Of a DNA stretch of 64,000 nt, positions 26,755 through 34,911 are shown in pieces. The notes under the pieces were generated by a model. The model ran no database searches. It was not told the origin of the DNA and worked only from the letters and a program-made list of their open reading frames with translations. A program made the position numbers and the translations under genes. This DNA comes from Achromobacter seleniivolatilans (GTDB lineage Bacteria; Pseudomonadota; Gammaproteobacteria; Burkholderiales; Burkholderiaceae_B), in the NCBI RefSeq assembly GCF_030864005.1, contig NZ_CP132976.1:4774001-4838000 (forward strand), given 5' to 3'. Position 1 is the first letter of the stretch. Every line of letters starts with the position of its first letter.

Positions 26755-27651
26755 GTGAAAAATCCCGACCTGAATTTGCTTTTGCATTTTGATGCGCTGA
26801 TGGCCTGCCGCAACGTATCGCGCGCGGCTGAACAACTGAACATCAGCCAGCCAGCCATGAGCGCGGCGATGAACCGGCTGCGGCAGCTGTTTGGAGACCC
26901 GCTGCTGGTACGCGAGGGCGGGACCTGGCAACCGACGCTGCGGGCGCTGGAGTTGCATCAGAATTTCAAGCCGCTCTTGGAAAGCTGGCAACGCGCTACC
27001 CGCGCCCGGGAGGCCTTCGACCCCGCGCATTCCGCGCGCACGCTGTCGTTCTACGCGACAGACTATGTGCAGTTCACTTTGCTGCCCAAGTTGATTCCGC
27101 GGCTGGCGGTGGACGCGCCGCATTTTCAGTTGCAGATCGTGCCGGCGCGGCCGCAGCATGGCTTGAGCATGCTGGACACGAATCACGTGGAATTGATCGC
27201 GGGATATTTTCCCGATCCGGCCCCAGATCTTCGCACGCGATTTTTGTACCAAGAGCCTGCCGTGTGCATTGTGCGCGAGGGCCACCCCTGTTTGCGCAAA
27301 CGCTGGAACCTGGATGCCTATCTAAGCTATGGCCATCTGGATCTGGCCGCGCACACGCGCTACTTCAGCACGGCCATTGACCGAATCTTGATGGGGCACA
27401 ACCGCAGCCGCAAGATCGTGGCGACCTTGTCCAGCTATCTGGTGTGCCCGTTCATTGTTGAAGGCTCTGACCTGATTGCAACGATGCCGGTCAGCATTGC
27501 AAAAGCCATGTCGGGCAGCGCGCGGATCGTGACGCAGAAAGTGCCGTTGACGCTGCCGCCGATTGCCGTGTCGCTGTACTGGCACGAACGCTATCAGGAT
27601 GATCCCGCGCACGCCTGGCTGCGGCAGTATCTGGCCGGCGTGCTCGGGTAG
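26755..27651 (+). CDS. LysR family transcriptional regulator
   Basis: 298 residues from a GTG at 26755 (KNPDLNLLLHFDALMACRNV), chosen because LysR proteins start their winged helix within ~10 residues and because an ATG at 26698 would place the AT-rich palindrome inside the gene. The helix-turn-helix is SRAAEQLNISQPAMSAAMNRLRQLFGDPLLV (residues ~21-51); the rest is the periplasmic-binding-like effector domain. NodD/NahR-like subgroup. Divergent from the Bug protein gene, its probable target. Confidence 0.88.
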   Translation: MKNPDLNLLLHFDALMACRNVSRAAEQLNISQPAMSAAMNRLRQLFGDPLLVREGGTWQPTLRALELHQNFKPLLESWQRATRAREAFDPAHSARTLSFYATDYVQFTLLPKLIPRLAVDAPHFQLQIVPARPQHGLSMLDTNHVELIAGYFPDPAPDLRTRFLYQEPAVCIVREGHPCLRKRWNLDAYLSYGHLDLAAHTRYFSTAIDRILMGHNRSRKIVATLSSYLVCPFIVEGSDLIATMPVSIAKAMSGSARIVTQKVPLTLPPIAVSLYWHERYQDDPAHAWLRQYLAGVLG

Positions 27652-27657
27652 CCGGAC

Positions 27658-28491
27658 TTACTTCAACGGCATGCAGATGCGGGTCTGCAATTCTGCGGGC
27701 GGGGTGGTGCGAGGGTCGTTCAGGTATTGCTCGAACATGGGGAAGTCGGCCGGGACGTTGCCGCTTTCGGGCAGCCATTCGGAGAACATCCAGTTATAGG
27801 CTTTGCCCATTTCGTTGTAGGGACCGGTGTAGGTCAGGATGGCGCAACGGCCCTCGGGGATGTCAAAGCGTTGCAGTTCGCCTGTCAGCACCGCATCGGG
27901 CGCTACCGACATGCCCGCCATGGATCGCAAGTCGCGTTCAGGCACCTGCTCCGGGTCGTCGAGGTAGACACCAAAACCCGTGGTCTCGGGCGTGGCGATG
28001 CCCTGGCTGGCGGCGAGCATGAAGACGCGGGTGAAGACGGGTCCAATTTCCTGATAGCTGCCTTGGTGGGGCAGGACGGCCAGCGTGGCGCCGGGGAAGT
28101 GTTCGATTGCGATGGGATACATGGCGAGCTCCTGGGGGTCTGGGGGTAGGGAGCGGGCGGCACGATACCGTCCTGGCGAGATGCCGAACACGGCGCCAAA
28201 TGCCCGATTGAACGCGGCGTCGGATTCGTATCCGGCGCGTTGCGCAACGTCTCTAAGCGGCGCCTGCGTGCCCGCCAGGGCCACCGCCGCACGGTGCATG
28301 CGGATGCGTTGGACGGTGGCGTTGACTGTTTCTCCCATCATGGCGCGGTAGACGCGGTGGAAATGGTAGGGGGACAGGCAGGCCAGGTCGGCTAGCTGGT
28401 GGAGGTCTGGGTTGGCGTCTGGGTGAGACGCTAGCCAGCGCAGGACGGGGTCTAGACGGTGGGCGTAGAGGGATCGGGTTTCGGGCTTCAT
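27658..28491 (-). CDS. AraC family regulator with GyrI-like effector domain
   Basis: 277 residues from the ATG at 28491, preceded by AAGGAG. N-terminal AraC DNA-binding domain (PDLHQLADLACLSPYHFHRV, then DVAQRAGYESDAAFNRAFGA with GISPGRYR), C-terminal GyrI/Rob-like small-molecule domain (MYPIAIEHFPGATLAVLPHQ, CAILTYTGPYNEMGKAYNWM). Proteins of this build sense amphipathic or toxic compounds. Convergent with the LysR gene, 6 bases apart. Target genes are not evident; the next genes are separated by a repeat region. Confidence 0.9.
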   Translation of the reverse strand: MKPETRSLYAHRLDPVLRWLASHPDANPDLHQLADLACLSPYHFHRVYRAMMGETVNATVQRIRMHRAAVALAGTQAPLRDVAQRAGYESDAAFNRAFGAVFGISPGRYRAARSLPPDPQELAMYPIAIEHFPGATLAVLPHQGSYQEIGPVFTRVFMLAASQGIATPETTGFGVYLDDPEQVPERDLRSMAGMSVAPDAVLTGELQRFDIPEGRCAILTYTGPYNEMGKAYNWMFSEWLPESGNVPADFPMFEQYLNDPRTTPPAELQTRICMPLK

Positions 28492-28600
28492 GGTTGCTCC
28501 TTGGATGAGCAATGTAGCGGCTGGGTGTTTGCAGATTTTGCGGTTTTTCTGACCTACGTGGGCTATTGGACGGGTGTTGGTTCTTTAGGCGCCCGTCACG

Positions 28601-28748
28601 GCGGCGGCCTGGGGCGCGCGGGTCGACGATTGCGGTCCGGAGCCTTCGCTCCGGACTGCCCCTTCGTCATCTTCGTTGTCGCCTTCGGCGACTGCCTTCA
28701 GATTCCCTCGGGCTTATCGACTCCCCGCGCACCCCAGGCCACCGCCGC
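28601..28748. repeat. Long inverted repeat with internal hairpin
   Basis: Arms 28601-28626 and 28717-28748 are inverted copies (GCGGCGGCCTGGGGCGCGCG... against its complement) apart from a 3-base insertion and small differences near the inner end. Inside the 90-base loop is a perfect hairpin GTCCGGAGC-CTTC-GCTCCGGAC at 28635-28656. No gene is seen in 28492-29071. It resembles a REP/BIME-like mobile palindromic element or a structured transcript; no transposase is present. Confidence 0.6.
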
Positions 28749-28874
28749 GCCAGGCTCTAGTGGATTTAACTTCCCGGATGCTGGCTCGTGTTGTGTTCTT
28801 TAGGTTTTTTTCAACGGCGGCATAAGGATGGAAGATCTTGCGGGGCCCGCCCCAGGCCGGCCGCGCGGGCGGCC

Positions 28875-29054
28875 TTTTGGGGCTTACGCAGTGTCTGGCG
28901 TTTGGAGGCTGCTGCCGCCTTTTGGGGCTTACGCAGTGTCTGGCGTTTGGAGGCTGCTGCGGCCTTTTGGGGCTTACGCGGTGTCTGGCGTTTGAAGGCT
29001 GCTGCGGCCTTTTGGCGCTTACGCGGTGTCTGGCGTTGGAGGGGCTGCCGTCTT
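28875..29054. repeat. 45-bp tandem repeat, four copies
   Basis: Copies begin at 28875, 28920, 28965 and 29010 with TTTTGGGGCTTACGCAGTG, each exactly 45 bases after the last; copies 1-3 are nearly identical and copy 4 is diverged at its end. The length is a multiple of three, so a minus-strand open frame from 29124 reads a 15-residue repeat (NARHCVSPKR core). It abuts the 3' end of the 2-hydroxyacid dehydrogenase gene. Confidence 0.8.
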
Positions 29055-29071
29055 TGTTTGCCGTTGGGGGC

Positions 29072-30007
29072 TTAGTATCCGCGCAGCGGATCGTAGATGT
29101 TGGGTAAGGCTTCGCCGCGTTCATTCGCCGCGATCAGTAGTGCGGTGTGACGGGCGCGTTCTGTGCGGTCGGGGATGGCGGCGCAGTGGGGCGTGATGGT
29201 GATGGCGGGGTGTGACCACAGCGGTGAATCGGGGGGGAGGGGTTCTTGTTCGAAGACATCCAGCACGGCTTGTTGCAGGTGGCCGCTGTCTAACGCGTCG
29301 ATGATGTCTTGCGTGACCATGTGCGAGCCGCGGCCGGCGTTGATCAGGGAGGCGCCGCGAGGTAGTTGGGACAGCGTGGCGGCGTTGAGGATGCCTCGGG
29401 TGGCGTCGGTGGCGGGCAAGAGGCAGACGAGGATGTCGGTTGCCGCCAGAAACTCTGCGAACTGGGCTTGGCCGGCATAGGACGGCAGGCCTTCCAGTTT
29501 GCTGGCGCCGCGCGACCAGCCGCTGACGGGGAAGCCTACGCGGGACAGCAGTTGAGCGGAGGCAACGCCCAAGTGGCCCAAGCCCATGATGCCGACGCGC
29601 ATGTCGGCGGCAACGCGCAAGGAGTCGAAAATCTCCCAGTGACGGCGCGCCTGGTTATCCACAACGCGTTTGATATCGCGGGTGAGCATCAGTGCGGAGG
29701 TCAGCACGAACTCAGCCATTTCGGTCTGCGTGCGCGTAGTGACCATGCGCGCGATGGACAGGTGGCGAGGCAGTTGCGGGTCGGCCAGGATGTGGTCGAC
29801 GCCGGCGCCGGCGCTGATGATGAGTTTCAGATTTGGGAAGGTAGCCAGGCGGCCTGCGTCGGGGGCCCAGACGAGCGCATAGTCGACGCTGGCGGGGTCG
29901 GCGTCTTCGTGCCAGCCCACCACGTCCAGTTCAGGCGCAAAGACCTGGAACTTGGCGCGCCATTCGTCGATTGCCTGAGCGCCGCCGGAATTGATGATGA
30001 GCCGCAT
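29072..30007 (-). CDS. GhrA-like D-2-hydroxyacid dehydrogenase
   Basis: 311 residues from the ATG at 30007, preceded by AGGAAAG. NAD(P)-binding GLGHLG within MRVGIMGLGHLGVASAQLLS, catalytic Arg in INAGRGSHMV, Glu in FEQEPLPPDSPLW and His in ITPHCAAIPDR. Same size as E. coli GhrA, which reduces glyoxylate and hydroxypyruvate. Last gene of cassette B, separated from the binding protein gene by 93 bases with a strong stem-loop. It may reduce a 2-oxo acid released by the cassette B dehydrogenase. Confidence 0.9.
   Translation of the reverse strand: MRLIINSGGAQAIDEWRAKFQVFAPELDVVGWHEDADPASVDYALVWAPDAGRLATFPNLKLIISAGAGVDHILADPQLPRHLSIARMVTTRTQTEMAEFVLTSALMLTRDIKRVVDNQARRHWEIFDSLRVAADMRVGIMGLGHLGVASAQLLSRVGFPVSGWSRGASKLEGLPSYAGQAQFAEFLAATDILVCLLPATDATRGILNAATLSQLPRGASLINAGRGSHMVTQDIIDALDSGHLQQAVLDVFEQEPLPPDSPLWSHPAITITPHCAAIPDRTERARHTALLIAANERGEALPNIYDPLRGY
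29655..29663 (+). promoter_or_regulatory. DnaA box TTATCCACA (inside ghrA-like gene)
   Basis: Exact consensus DnaA box in the coding region of the 2-hydroxyacid dehydrogenase; part of a set of eight exact boxes in the window. Confidence 0.5.
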
Positions 30008-30050
30008 GCTGGTTCTTTCCTGTTTTCGGGCGTGGCGTCCCGGGCTATGC

Positions 30051-30095
30051 CGCGCCAGGCGCGCCGGTGGTTTATCCACAGGCGCGCCTGGCGCG
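30051..30095. repeat. Intercistronic 15-bp perfect stem-loop with a DnaA box in its loop
   Basis: CGCGCCAGGCGCGCC at 30051-30065 and its exact complement at 30081-30095 flank a 15-base loop that itself can pair (GTGG-TTTAT-CCAC). The loop contains TTATCCACA at 30072-30080. No T-tract follows on either strand, so it is not a classic terminator. It sits between the binding-protein and ghrA-like genes and could protect the binding-protein mRNA 3' end or reduce read-through. Confidence 0.75.
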
Positions 30096-30100
30096 AGCTG

Positions 30101-31171
30101 TCAACGTTCGACCGTACGGTTCCAGCGGGCATTGAATGCCGGCCGGCCCGTGTTGATCTGATCCCAGTCCAGGATCTTGGCGTTGGCCATATAGCCTTGG
30201 AAACGCTTGAGCGCTTCCGCGTTATCCGCCGGCGCCTGGACGTTCTTATTGGACGGGAAATGGCCGCCCATTTCCAGCGCTTTCGCTTGCGCGCCTGCCG
30301 ACAACAGATACAACGCCAGTTTTTGGGACAACTCCGGTTCGCTGTTCTTGGCGATCACGCATTCGCCCACCATCAGAATGACCGAGCCTTCCTTGGGTTG
30401 CGCGTATTCCACGGGAATGTCGCGTTTTTTCAGGCGGGCGATGGCGGTGGGGGTCAGCGGGAAGATGGCGGCTTCGTTGGATTGGATCATCTCGGCCAGC
30501 TTGGCCGAGTTGGGGATGTACTCCAGCACATTGGGGCCGATGGTTGTCGGCCACTTCTTGAAGCCCGGTTCGTAGTTCTGGTCGTCGCCGCCCTGGATGC
30601 GGTTGAACATCAGGAAACCATGCAGGCCGAAGGTGCTGCCGGATGCCGATTGGAATACGACCTTGCCCTTGTACTTCGGGTCGGCCAGATCCATCCAGGA
30701 CGTGGGCGGCGCCCAGCCCTTGTCAGCGAACATCTTCGTGTTGTAGCCCAGGCCCGTCATGCCGATATCGATACCGGCGGCCATGCGGTCCTTCATCACG
30801 GCGGTCGGATACAGCTCTTTCAACACGGGATCGTCGTTGAGCTGCTGGCACAGGCCCATGGAAATCGCGCGCGCCATGATGCCGTCATCCAGGAACATGA
30901 CGTGCATCTGCGGATTGTCTTTATAGGCTTGCGCTTTAGCCAGCACGTCGGTCGAGGTGCCAGGCACCACGACGATCTTCACATTGTTGGCTTTTTCAAA
31001 ATCGGGAAAGACGTATTGCGTGAATGCGCGCTCCATGTCGCCGCCATTCATGCCCACATACAGCGTCTTTTGCTGCGCCATGGCGCCAGCCGACAGCAAC
31101 GTCATCATCGCCGCGCCCAACAGCCACTTCCCCTTGGTCAGGCGCGTCGCGCCCTGTTTCTTATCCATCAT
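30101..31171 (-). CDS. PotD-like extracellular solute-binding protein (cassette B)
   Basis: 356 residues with a signal peptide after a basic start (KGKWLLGAAMMTLLSAGAMAQ), then TLYVGMNGGDMERAFTQYVF. HVMFLDDGIMARAISMGLCQ and the tail LDWDQINTGRPAFNARW mirror the cassette A protein. It captures the substrate for the PotABC-like genes upstream. Here the gene is late in the operon rather than first, and is coupled to the DadA-like gene by an ATGA overlap. Confidence 0.92.
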   Translation of the reverse strand: MMDKKQGATRLTKGKWLLGAAMMTLLSAGAMAQQKTLYVGMNGGDMERAFTQYVFPDFEKANNVKIVVVPGTSTDVLAKAQAYKDNPQMHVMFLDDGIMARAISMGLCQQLNDDPVLKELYPTAVMKDRMAAGIDIGMTGLGYNTKMFADKGWAPPTSWMDLADPKYKGKVVFQSASGSTFGLHGFLMFNRIQGGDDQNYEPGFKKWPTTIGPNVLEYIPNSAKLAEMIQSNEAAIFPLTPTAIARLKKRDIPVEYAQPKEGSVILMVGECVIAKNSEPELSQKLALYLLSAGAQAKALEMGGHFPSNKNVQAPADNAEALKRFQGYMANAKILDWDQINTGRPAFNARWNRTVER

Positions 31172-32340
31172 GGTGACTCCAGCGTTTGCTCACGAACACT
31201 CTCAGGCCGAGCCACGGCGCCGTGAGCGGCATCCGTGTACCGTTCAATGCGAAAGGCATCGATAGGAATAGAGGACTGGCCGCGCACGACCAGTTCGGAC
31301 AGCACTTCGCCCACGGCCGGACCAATCTGAAAACCCGCGCCAGACAGGCCAAAGGCGTGGAACAGACCCGGCACTTTGGCGCTGGGGCCCAGCACCGGGT
31401 TGTGGTCAGGCATATTGCCTTCCACGCCGGTCCAGAAGCGTATGACCTGCGCGCCTTGCAAGACGGGCAGCAGTTGGGTGGCGTTGGCCATCAGTGCGCC
31501 CACGTTGGCGCGGCCAGGCCGCGCCAGGTCCGGGCCCGATGACACGCCGCGTCCGCCGCCGATGACGCAATTGCCGCGCGCGACTTGGCGCGCGTAGATG
31601 CCGCCGCCTTGCACGCCCAAGCTGACGTGCATGAAAACCGGTAATGGTTCGGTCACCATCATCAGGGGATGAATGGCGGTCTCTGGCACGGCTTCACCAA
31701 AGCTCTCGGCATAGCGGCCTGCCCACGCGCCCGCGCAATTGAGCAGGTAGCGCGAACGCACCTCCAGCTCATCGCCGGCGCGCACAATGAAGCGCGAGCC
31801 ATCATGTTCAGCCGAGGTCACGCGCACGCCTTCACGCACGTCAGCGCCCAAGGCGCTGGCGGCGCGTCCAAAGGCGGGGGAGACCAACCTCGGGTTGGCG
31901 TGGCCGTCTTCGGGGCAGAATGAACCGCCCGCTACATTTTGGCCCAGCCAGCCGAAACGCTGGCTCAGGGCGCGGCGGTCCAGCAATTCCAGATTCATGC
32001 CAAAGCCGCGCGTGCGGTCGCGGTATGCCTCCAGCAATGCCATGTCCGCGTCGGAGAAAGCCAACTTCAGATGACCTGAACGCACGTACTCGCCATCGAT
32101 GCCGATCAGTTCCGGCAGCTGTCCCCAGAGCTCATGCGCGCGCTGCGTCAACGGCATCTGCTCAAGTCCGCGTCCTTGCCGGCGCACGCCGCCATAGTTC
32201 ACGCCGCTGGCCTTGGCGCCACACAGCGCGGCCTCCAGCAGCACTACCGGCACGCCCTGGCGGCGCAGGAACAACGCGGCGCTTGCGCCTACGATCCCTC
32301 CGCCGATGATCGCGACTTCCGTTTCGATGCGCTGCGTCAT
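31168..32340 (-). CDS. DadA-like FAD-dependent oxidoreductase (cassette B)
   Basis: 390 residues from the ATG at 32340, coupled to the HcnB-like gene by ATGA. FAD motif GGGIVG at 13-18, KASGVNYGGVRRQGRGL, NCAGAWAGRYAESFGEAVP and the C-terminal HAFGLSGAGFQIGPAVGEVL. Probable catalytic beta subunit of the cassette B amine dehydrogenase. It is close in motifs to the 12797-13960 gene of cassette A, suggesting these two are the true counterparts. Confidence 0.9.
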   Translation of the reverse strand: MTQRIETEVAIIGGGIVGASAALFLRRQGVPVVLLEAALCGAKASGVNYGGVRRQGRGLEQMPLTQRAHELWGQLPELIGIDGEYVRSGHLKLAFSDADMALLEAYRDRTRGFGMNLELLDRRALSQRFGWLGQNVAGGSFCPEDGHANPRLVSPAFGRAASALGADVREGVRVTSAEHDGSRFIVRAGDELEVRSRYLLNCAGAWAGRYAESFGEAVPETAIHPLMMVTEPLPVFMHVSLGVQGGGIYARQVARGNCVIGGGRGVSSGPDLARPGRANVGALMANATQLLPVLQGAQVIRFWTGVEGNMPDHNPVLGPSAKVPGLFHAFGLSGAGFQIGPAVGEVLSELVVRGQSSIPIDAFRIERYTDAAHGAVARPESVREQTLESP

Positions 32341-33722
32341 GTCGACACCTTTTCCGGCCGCTCCAGGCACACGACACGCACCGGTATCGGCTTGACCGGC
32401 GGCTGATTGCGCAAGCGTCCAACATCAGCCGGCTTACGGCCCACAGCATGCGCCAGCACTTCCGCCGCCGCCGTGCCGCACATGCGGCCCTGGCAGCGGC
32501 CCATGCCCACACGCGTCAGCGCTTTCAAGCGGTTCATTTCTTGTGCGCCAGTATCGCGCGCGGCGTGGCGCAGGGTGCCTGCGGTCACTTCCTCGCAGCG
32601 GCAGATGACGGTGTCATCTGCGATGCTCTCAGCCCAATCCACAGGAAAAGGAAAGGCGCGTTCCAGCGCGTCCCGCACACGGCTATTTGCAGCCAACCGG
32701 GCTTCCAGCACTTGGGCGCGTTGTGCATCGTAGTGAGCCGCCGTATCTTCCAGCAACGCCAGCGCGGCGCGCTCGCCTGACAATTCAGCAGCATCGGCGC
32801 CTGCGATGGCCGCGCCGTCTCCCGCCACATAGATACCCGGCACGCTGCTGCGTCCGGCCGCATCGCGCAACGGTGTCCAGTTGCGGTCGCGCGTGTTGAA
32901 TTCAAACTGGCATCCCAGCAGACTCGCCAATTGGGTTTCCGACCGCAGCGCCAGCCCGTAGGCCACGGCATCGCAATCCACCGTGCGCGTCTGGCCGTCT
33001 TGGCGGTAGCTCAGGCCGGTCACGCGGTCGCCGCCATGAACGGCCACGGGACGCACACCGCTATGCAGCGGCACGCCATGCGCACGTAACCATCCCATGT
33101 AGTACAGACCCTTGGCCAGCAACCCCGGCGCGCGCAACATGCCCGGCAACGCCGCCAGACGGTCGCCAAAGCGCGAGGTGTCGAGCACCGCAGCGACCTT
33201 GGCGCCGGCCTTGGCATATTGATAGGCGACCAGATACAGCAGGGGTCCGGTGCCCATGAACACCACGCTCGAACCAATCGCGCATCCTTGAAACTTCAAG
33301 GCCACCTGGGAACCGCCCAAGGTGTAGACGCCCGGCGTCAGCCAGCCGGGAAACGGCAACACGCGGTCCGTCGCTCCGGTAGCCAGAATCAAGTGGGTAT
33401 ACGGCACCGCCGTGCTGACGCCATCACGCAGAACGTCCAGCGTCTTGCCTTCTGCGTTCCACACCAGACTGCCTGGGCGGTAGTCCACCTGGGACAGCAG
33501 CTCCTGCATGGTGTCGTGCACGGCTTTTGCCTTGCGATGTTCGAATCCATACAGGACAGATTTCGAGCGCTTGAACCCTGGCGGCGGCTGGCGGTAGATC
33601 TGGCCGCCGGGCCGCAACCCTTCGTCCAGAATGACGGGCCGCAGTCCCTGCGCCACCAGCGCCTGGGCTGCACGTACGCCAGCAGGCCCTGCGCCAATAA
33701 TCACCGGCATCACAATGCTCAT
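32337..33722 (-). CDS. HcnB/OoxA-like NAD(P)/FAD oxidoreductase subunit (cassette B)
   Basis: 461 residues from the ATG at 33722, overlapping the 2Fe-2S gene stop (ATGA). GAGPAG at 10-15, LILATGATDRVLPFPGW, VAGDGAAIAGADAAE, and a C-terminal BFD-like Fe-S module with CRCEEVT and GMGRCQGRMC. It lacks the extra cysteine found before GMG in the cassette A protein. Electron-transfer alpha subunit by analogy with HcnB and octopine oxidase. Confidence 0.9.
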   Translation of the reverse strand: MSIVMPVIIGAGPAGVRAAQALVAQGLRPVILDEGLRPGGQIYRQPPPGFKRSKSVLYGFEHRKAKAVHDTMQELLSQVDYRPGSLVWNAEGKTLDVLRDGVSTAVPYTHLILATGATDRVLPFPGWLTPGVYTLGGSQVALKFQGCAIGSSVVFMGTGPLLYLVAYQYAKAGAKVAAVLDTSRFGDRLAALPGMLRAPGLLAKGLYYMGWLRAHGVPLHSGVRPVAVHGGDRVTGLSYRQDGQTRTVDCDAVAYGLALRSETQLASLLGCQFEFNTRDRNWTPLRDAAGRSSVPGIYVAGDGAAIAGADAAELSGERAALALLEDTAAHYDAQRAQVLEARLAANSRVRDALERAFPFPVDWAESIADDTVICRCEEVTAGTLRHAARDTGAQEMNRLKALTRVGMGRCQGRMCGTAAAEVLAHAVGRKPADVGRLRNQPPVKPIPVRVVCLERPEKVST

Positions 33723-34060
33723 GATGCGTCGTCCTCTGGCCAGGCAGCCGCCGCTAGCGTGCCGGGCACGGCAACAGGCGCCAGCGCGGCGCTTTGCAGA
33801 CGCATGCCGGGCTCGATGAAGGTGGAACAGGCGCGCACACGCGATCCGTCTTCCAACTGCACCCAGCAGTCCTGGCACGCGCCCATCATGCAAAAGCCCG
33901 CGCGCGGGCCGCCGCCAAATTCGGAATGCCGCAGGCGGTCAGCCTGAGTCAACACCGCCGTCAGTACCGTGTCGCCGGCCAAGGCTGTGCAGGTCTGACC
34001 GTCCAGCGTAAAGCTCAAAGCGGGCCGGCCGGTTTCGGCCAAGCGTTTCAGTATTGCCAT
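33719..34060 (-). CDS. HcnA-like 2Fe-2S ferredoxin subunit (cassette B)
   Basis: 113 residues. Cysteine pattern C-x4-C-x2-C-x12-C in FCMMGACQDC then RVRAC, the same spacing as in cassette A. Small fer2-type electron carrier of the opine/hydroxyproline dehydrogenase type complex. It follows the PotC-like gene by 37 bases and is coupled to the HcnB-like gene. Confidence 0.9.
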   Translation of the reverse strand: MAILKRLAETGRPALSFTLDGQTCTALAGDTVLTAVLTQADRLRHSEFGGGPRAGFCMMGACQDCWVQLEDGSRVRACSTFIEPGMRLQSAALAPVAVPGTLAAAAWPEDDAS

Positions 34061-34097
34061 GGCGCCGGCGTCTCCTGTGCAGCATCCGACAACATTC

Positions 34098-34892
34098 TCA
34101 TTTTTGCCCCACCAGCACGCGGTCCAACCCGTACACGCGATCCAGCAGCAGCATCGTCACGGCGGTCAGGCCGATGACCAGTGCGGACACGGCCGCCATC
34201 ATCGGGTCTATGGATTCCGTGGCGTACATGTACATGCGCACCGGCAATGTGATCGTGGACGGCGCTGTGATGAACACCGACATCGTCAGCTCGTCAAAGC
34301 TGTTGATAAAGGCCAGCAGCCAGCCGCCCGACACGCCAGGAATGATCAAAGGCAAGGTCACCTGGAAAAATACCGTCGCGCGGCTTGCGCCCAGCGACAG
34401 CGCGGCGTGTTCGATTGACCGGTCAAACCCGACCAGCGCGCCAATCACCAGCCGCATCACGTATGGCGTGATCACCACGACATGGCTGGCCACCAGCCAC
34501 GGAAAGCTGCCGGCCATGCCCATCAGCGCAAAGAAACGCAACAAGGCCACGCCCAACACCAGATGCGGAATCATCAGTGGCGACAGGAACAGGCCGTTCA
34601 GCGCGTCCCGGCCGGGAAAGCGATAGCGCGTGATGGCGATTGCCGCGGGCACTGCCAGACACACCGCGATGGTGGCCGACAAAAAGGCCAGCCACAGGCT
34701 GTTCTTGAACGCCTGCATGAAGTTGGGGTGCTCGAAGACCGCATAGAACCAGCGCAGTGAAAACTGCGTGGTGGGCACCGTGAGCGTGGTGTCGGGCGTG
34801 AACGCCACCAGACACACGATAAGCAGCGGCGCCAACACAAACGCCACCACCAGAAAGTTAAAGGCCAGCGCGAAAGGACCGTTCTTCTGCAT
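34098..34892 (-). CDS. PotC-like ABC transporter permease (cassette B)
   Basis: 264 residues from the ATG at 34892, preceded by AAAGGA. About six membrane segments and the coupling motif EHAALSLGASRATVFFQVTLPLIIPG. Counterpart of the 16853-17653 permease. Start and length match that protein closely (both begin with a short MQ-K-NGP segment), which supports the chosen start. Confidence 0.92.
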   Translation of the reverse strand: MQKNGPFALAFNFLVVAFVLAPLLIVCLVAFTPDTTLTVPTTQFSLRWFYAVFEHPNFMQAFKNSLWLAFLSATIAVCLAVPAAIAITRYRFPGRDALNGLFLSPLMIPHLVLGVALLRFFALMGMAGSFPWLVASHVVVITPYVMRLVIGALVGFDRSIEHAALSLGASRATVFFQVTLPLIIPGVSGGWLLAFINSFDELTMSVFITAPSTITLPVRMYMYATESIDPMMAAVSALVIGLTAVTMLLLDRVYGLDRVLVGQK

Positions 34893-34911
34893 GTTCGATT
34901 CCTTTCCCGGG

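Noticed and set aside
28875..29054. CRISPR array
   Set aside because: The 45-bp units are directly contiguous with no variable spacers and no cas genes are present.
28714..29124. A minus-strand frame with a 15-residue repeat as a real protein
   Set aside because: It overlaps the dehydrogenase 3' end, is made almost wholly of the tandem repeat and has no ribosome site; kept only as a finding on the repeat.
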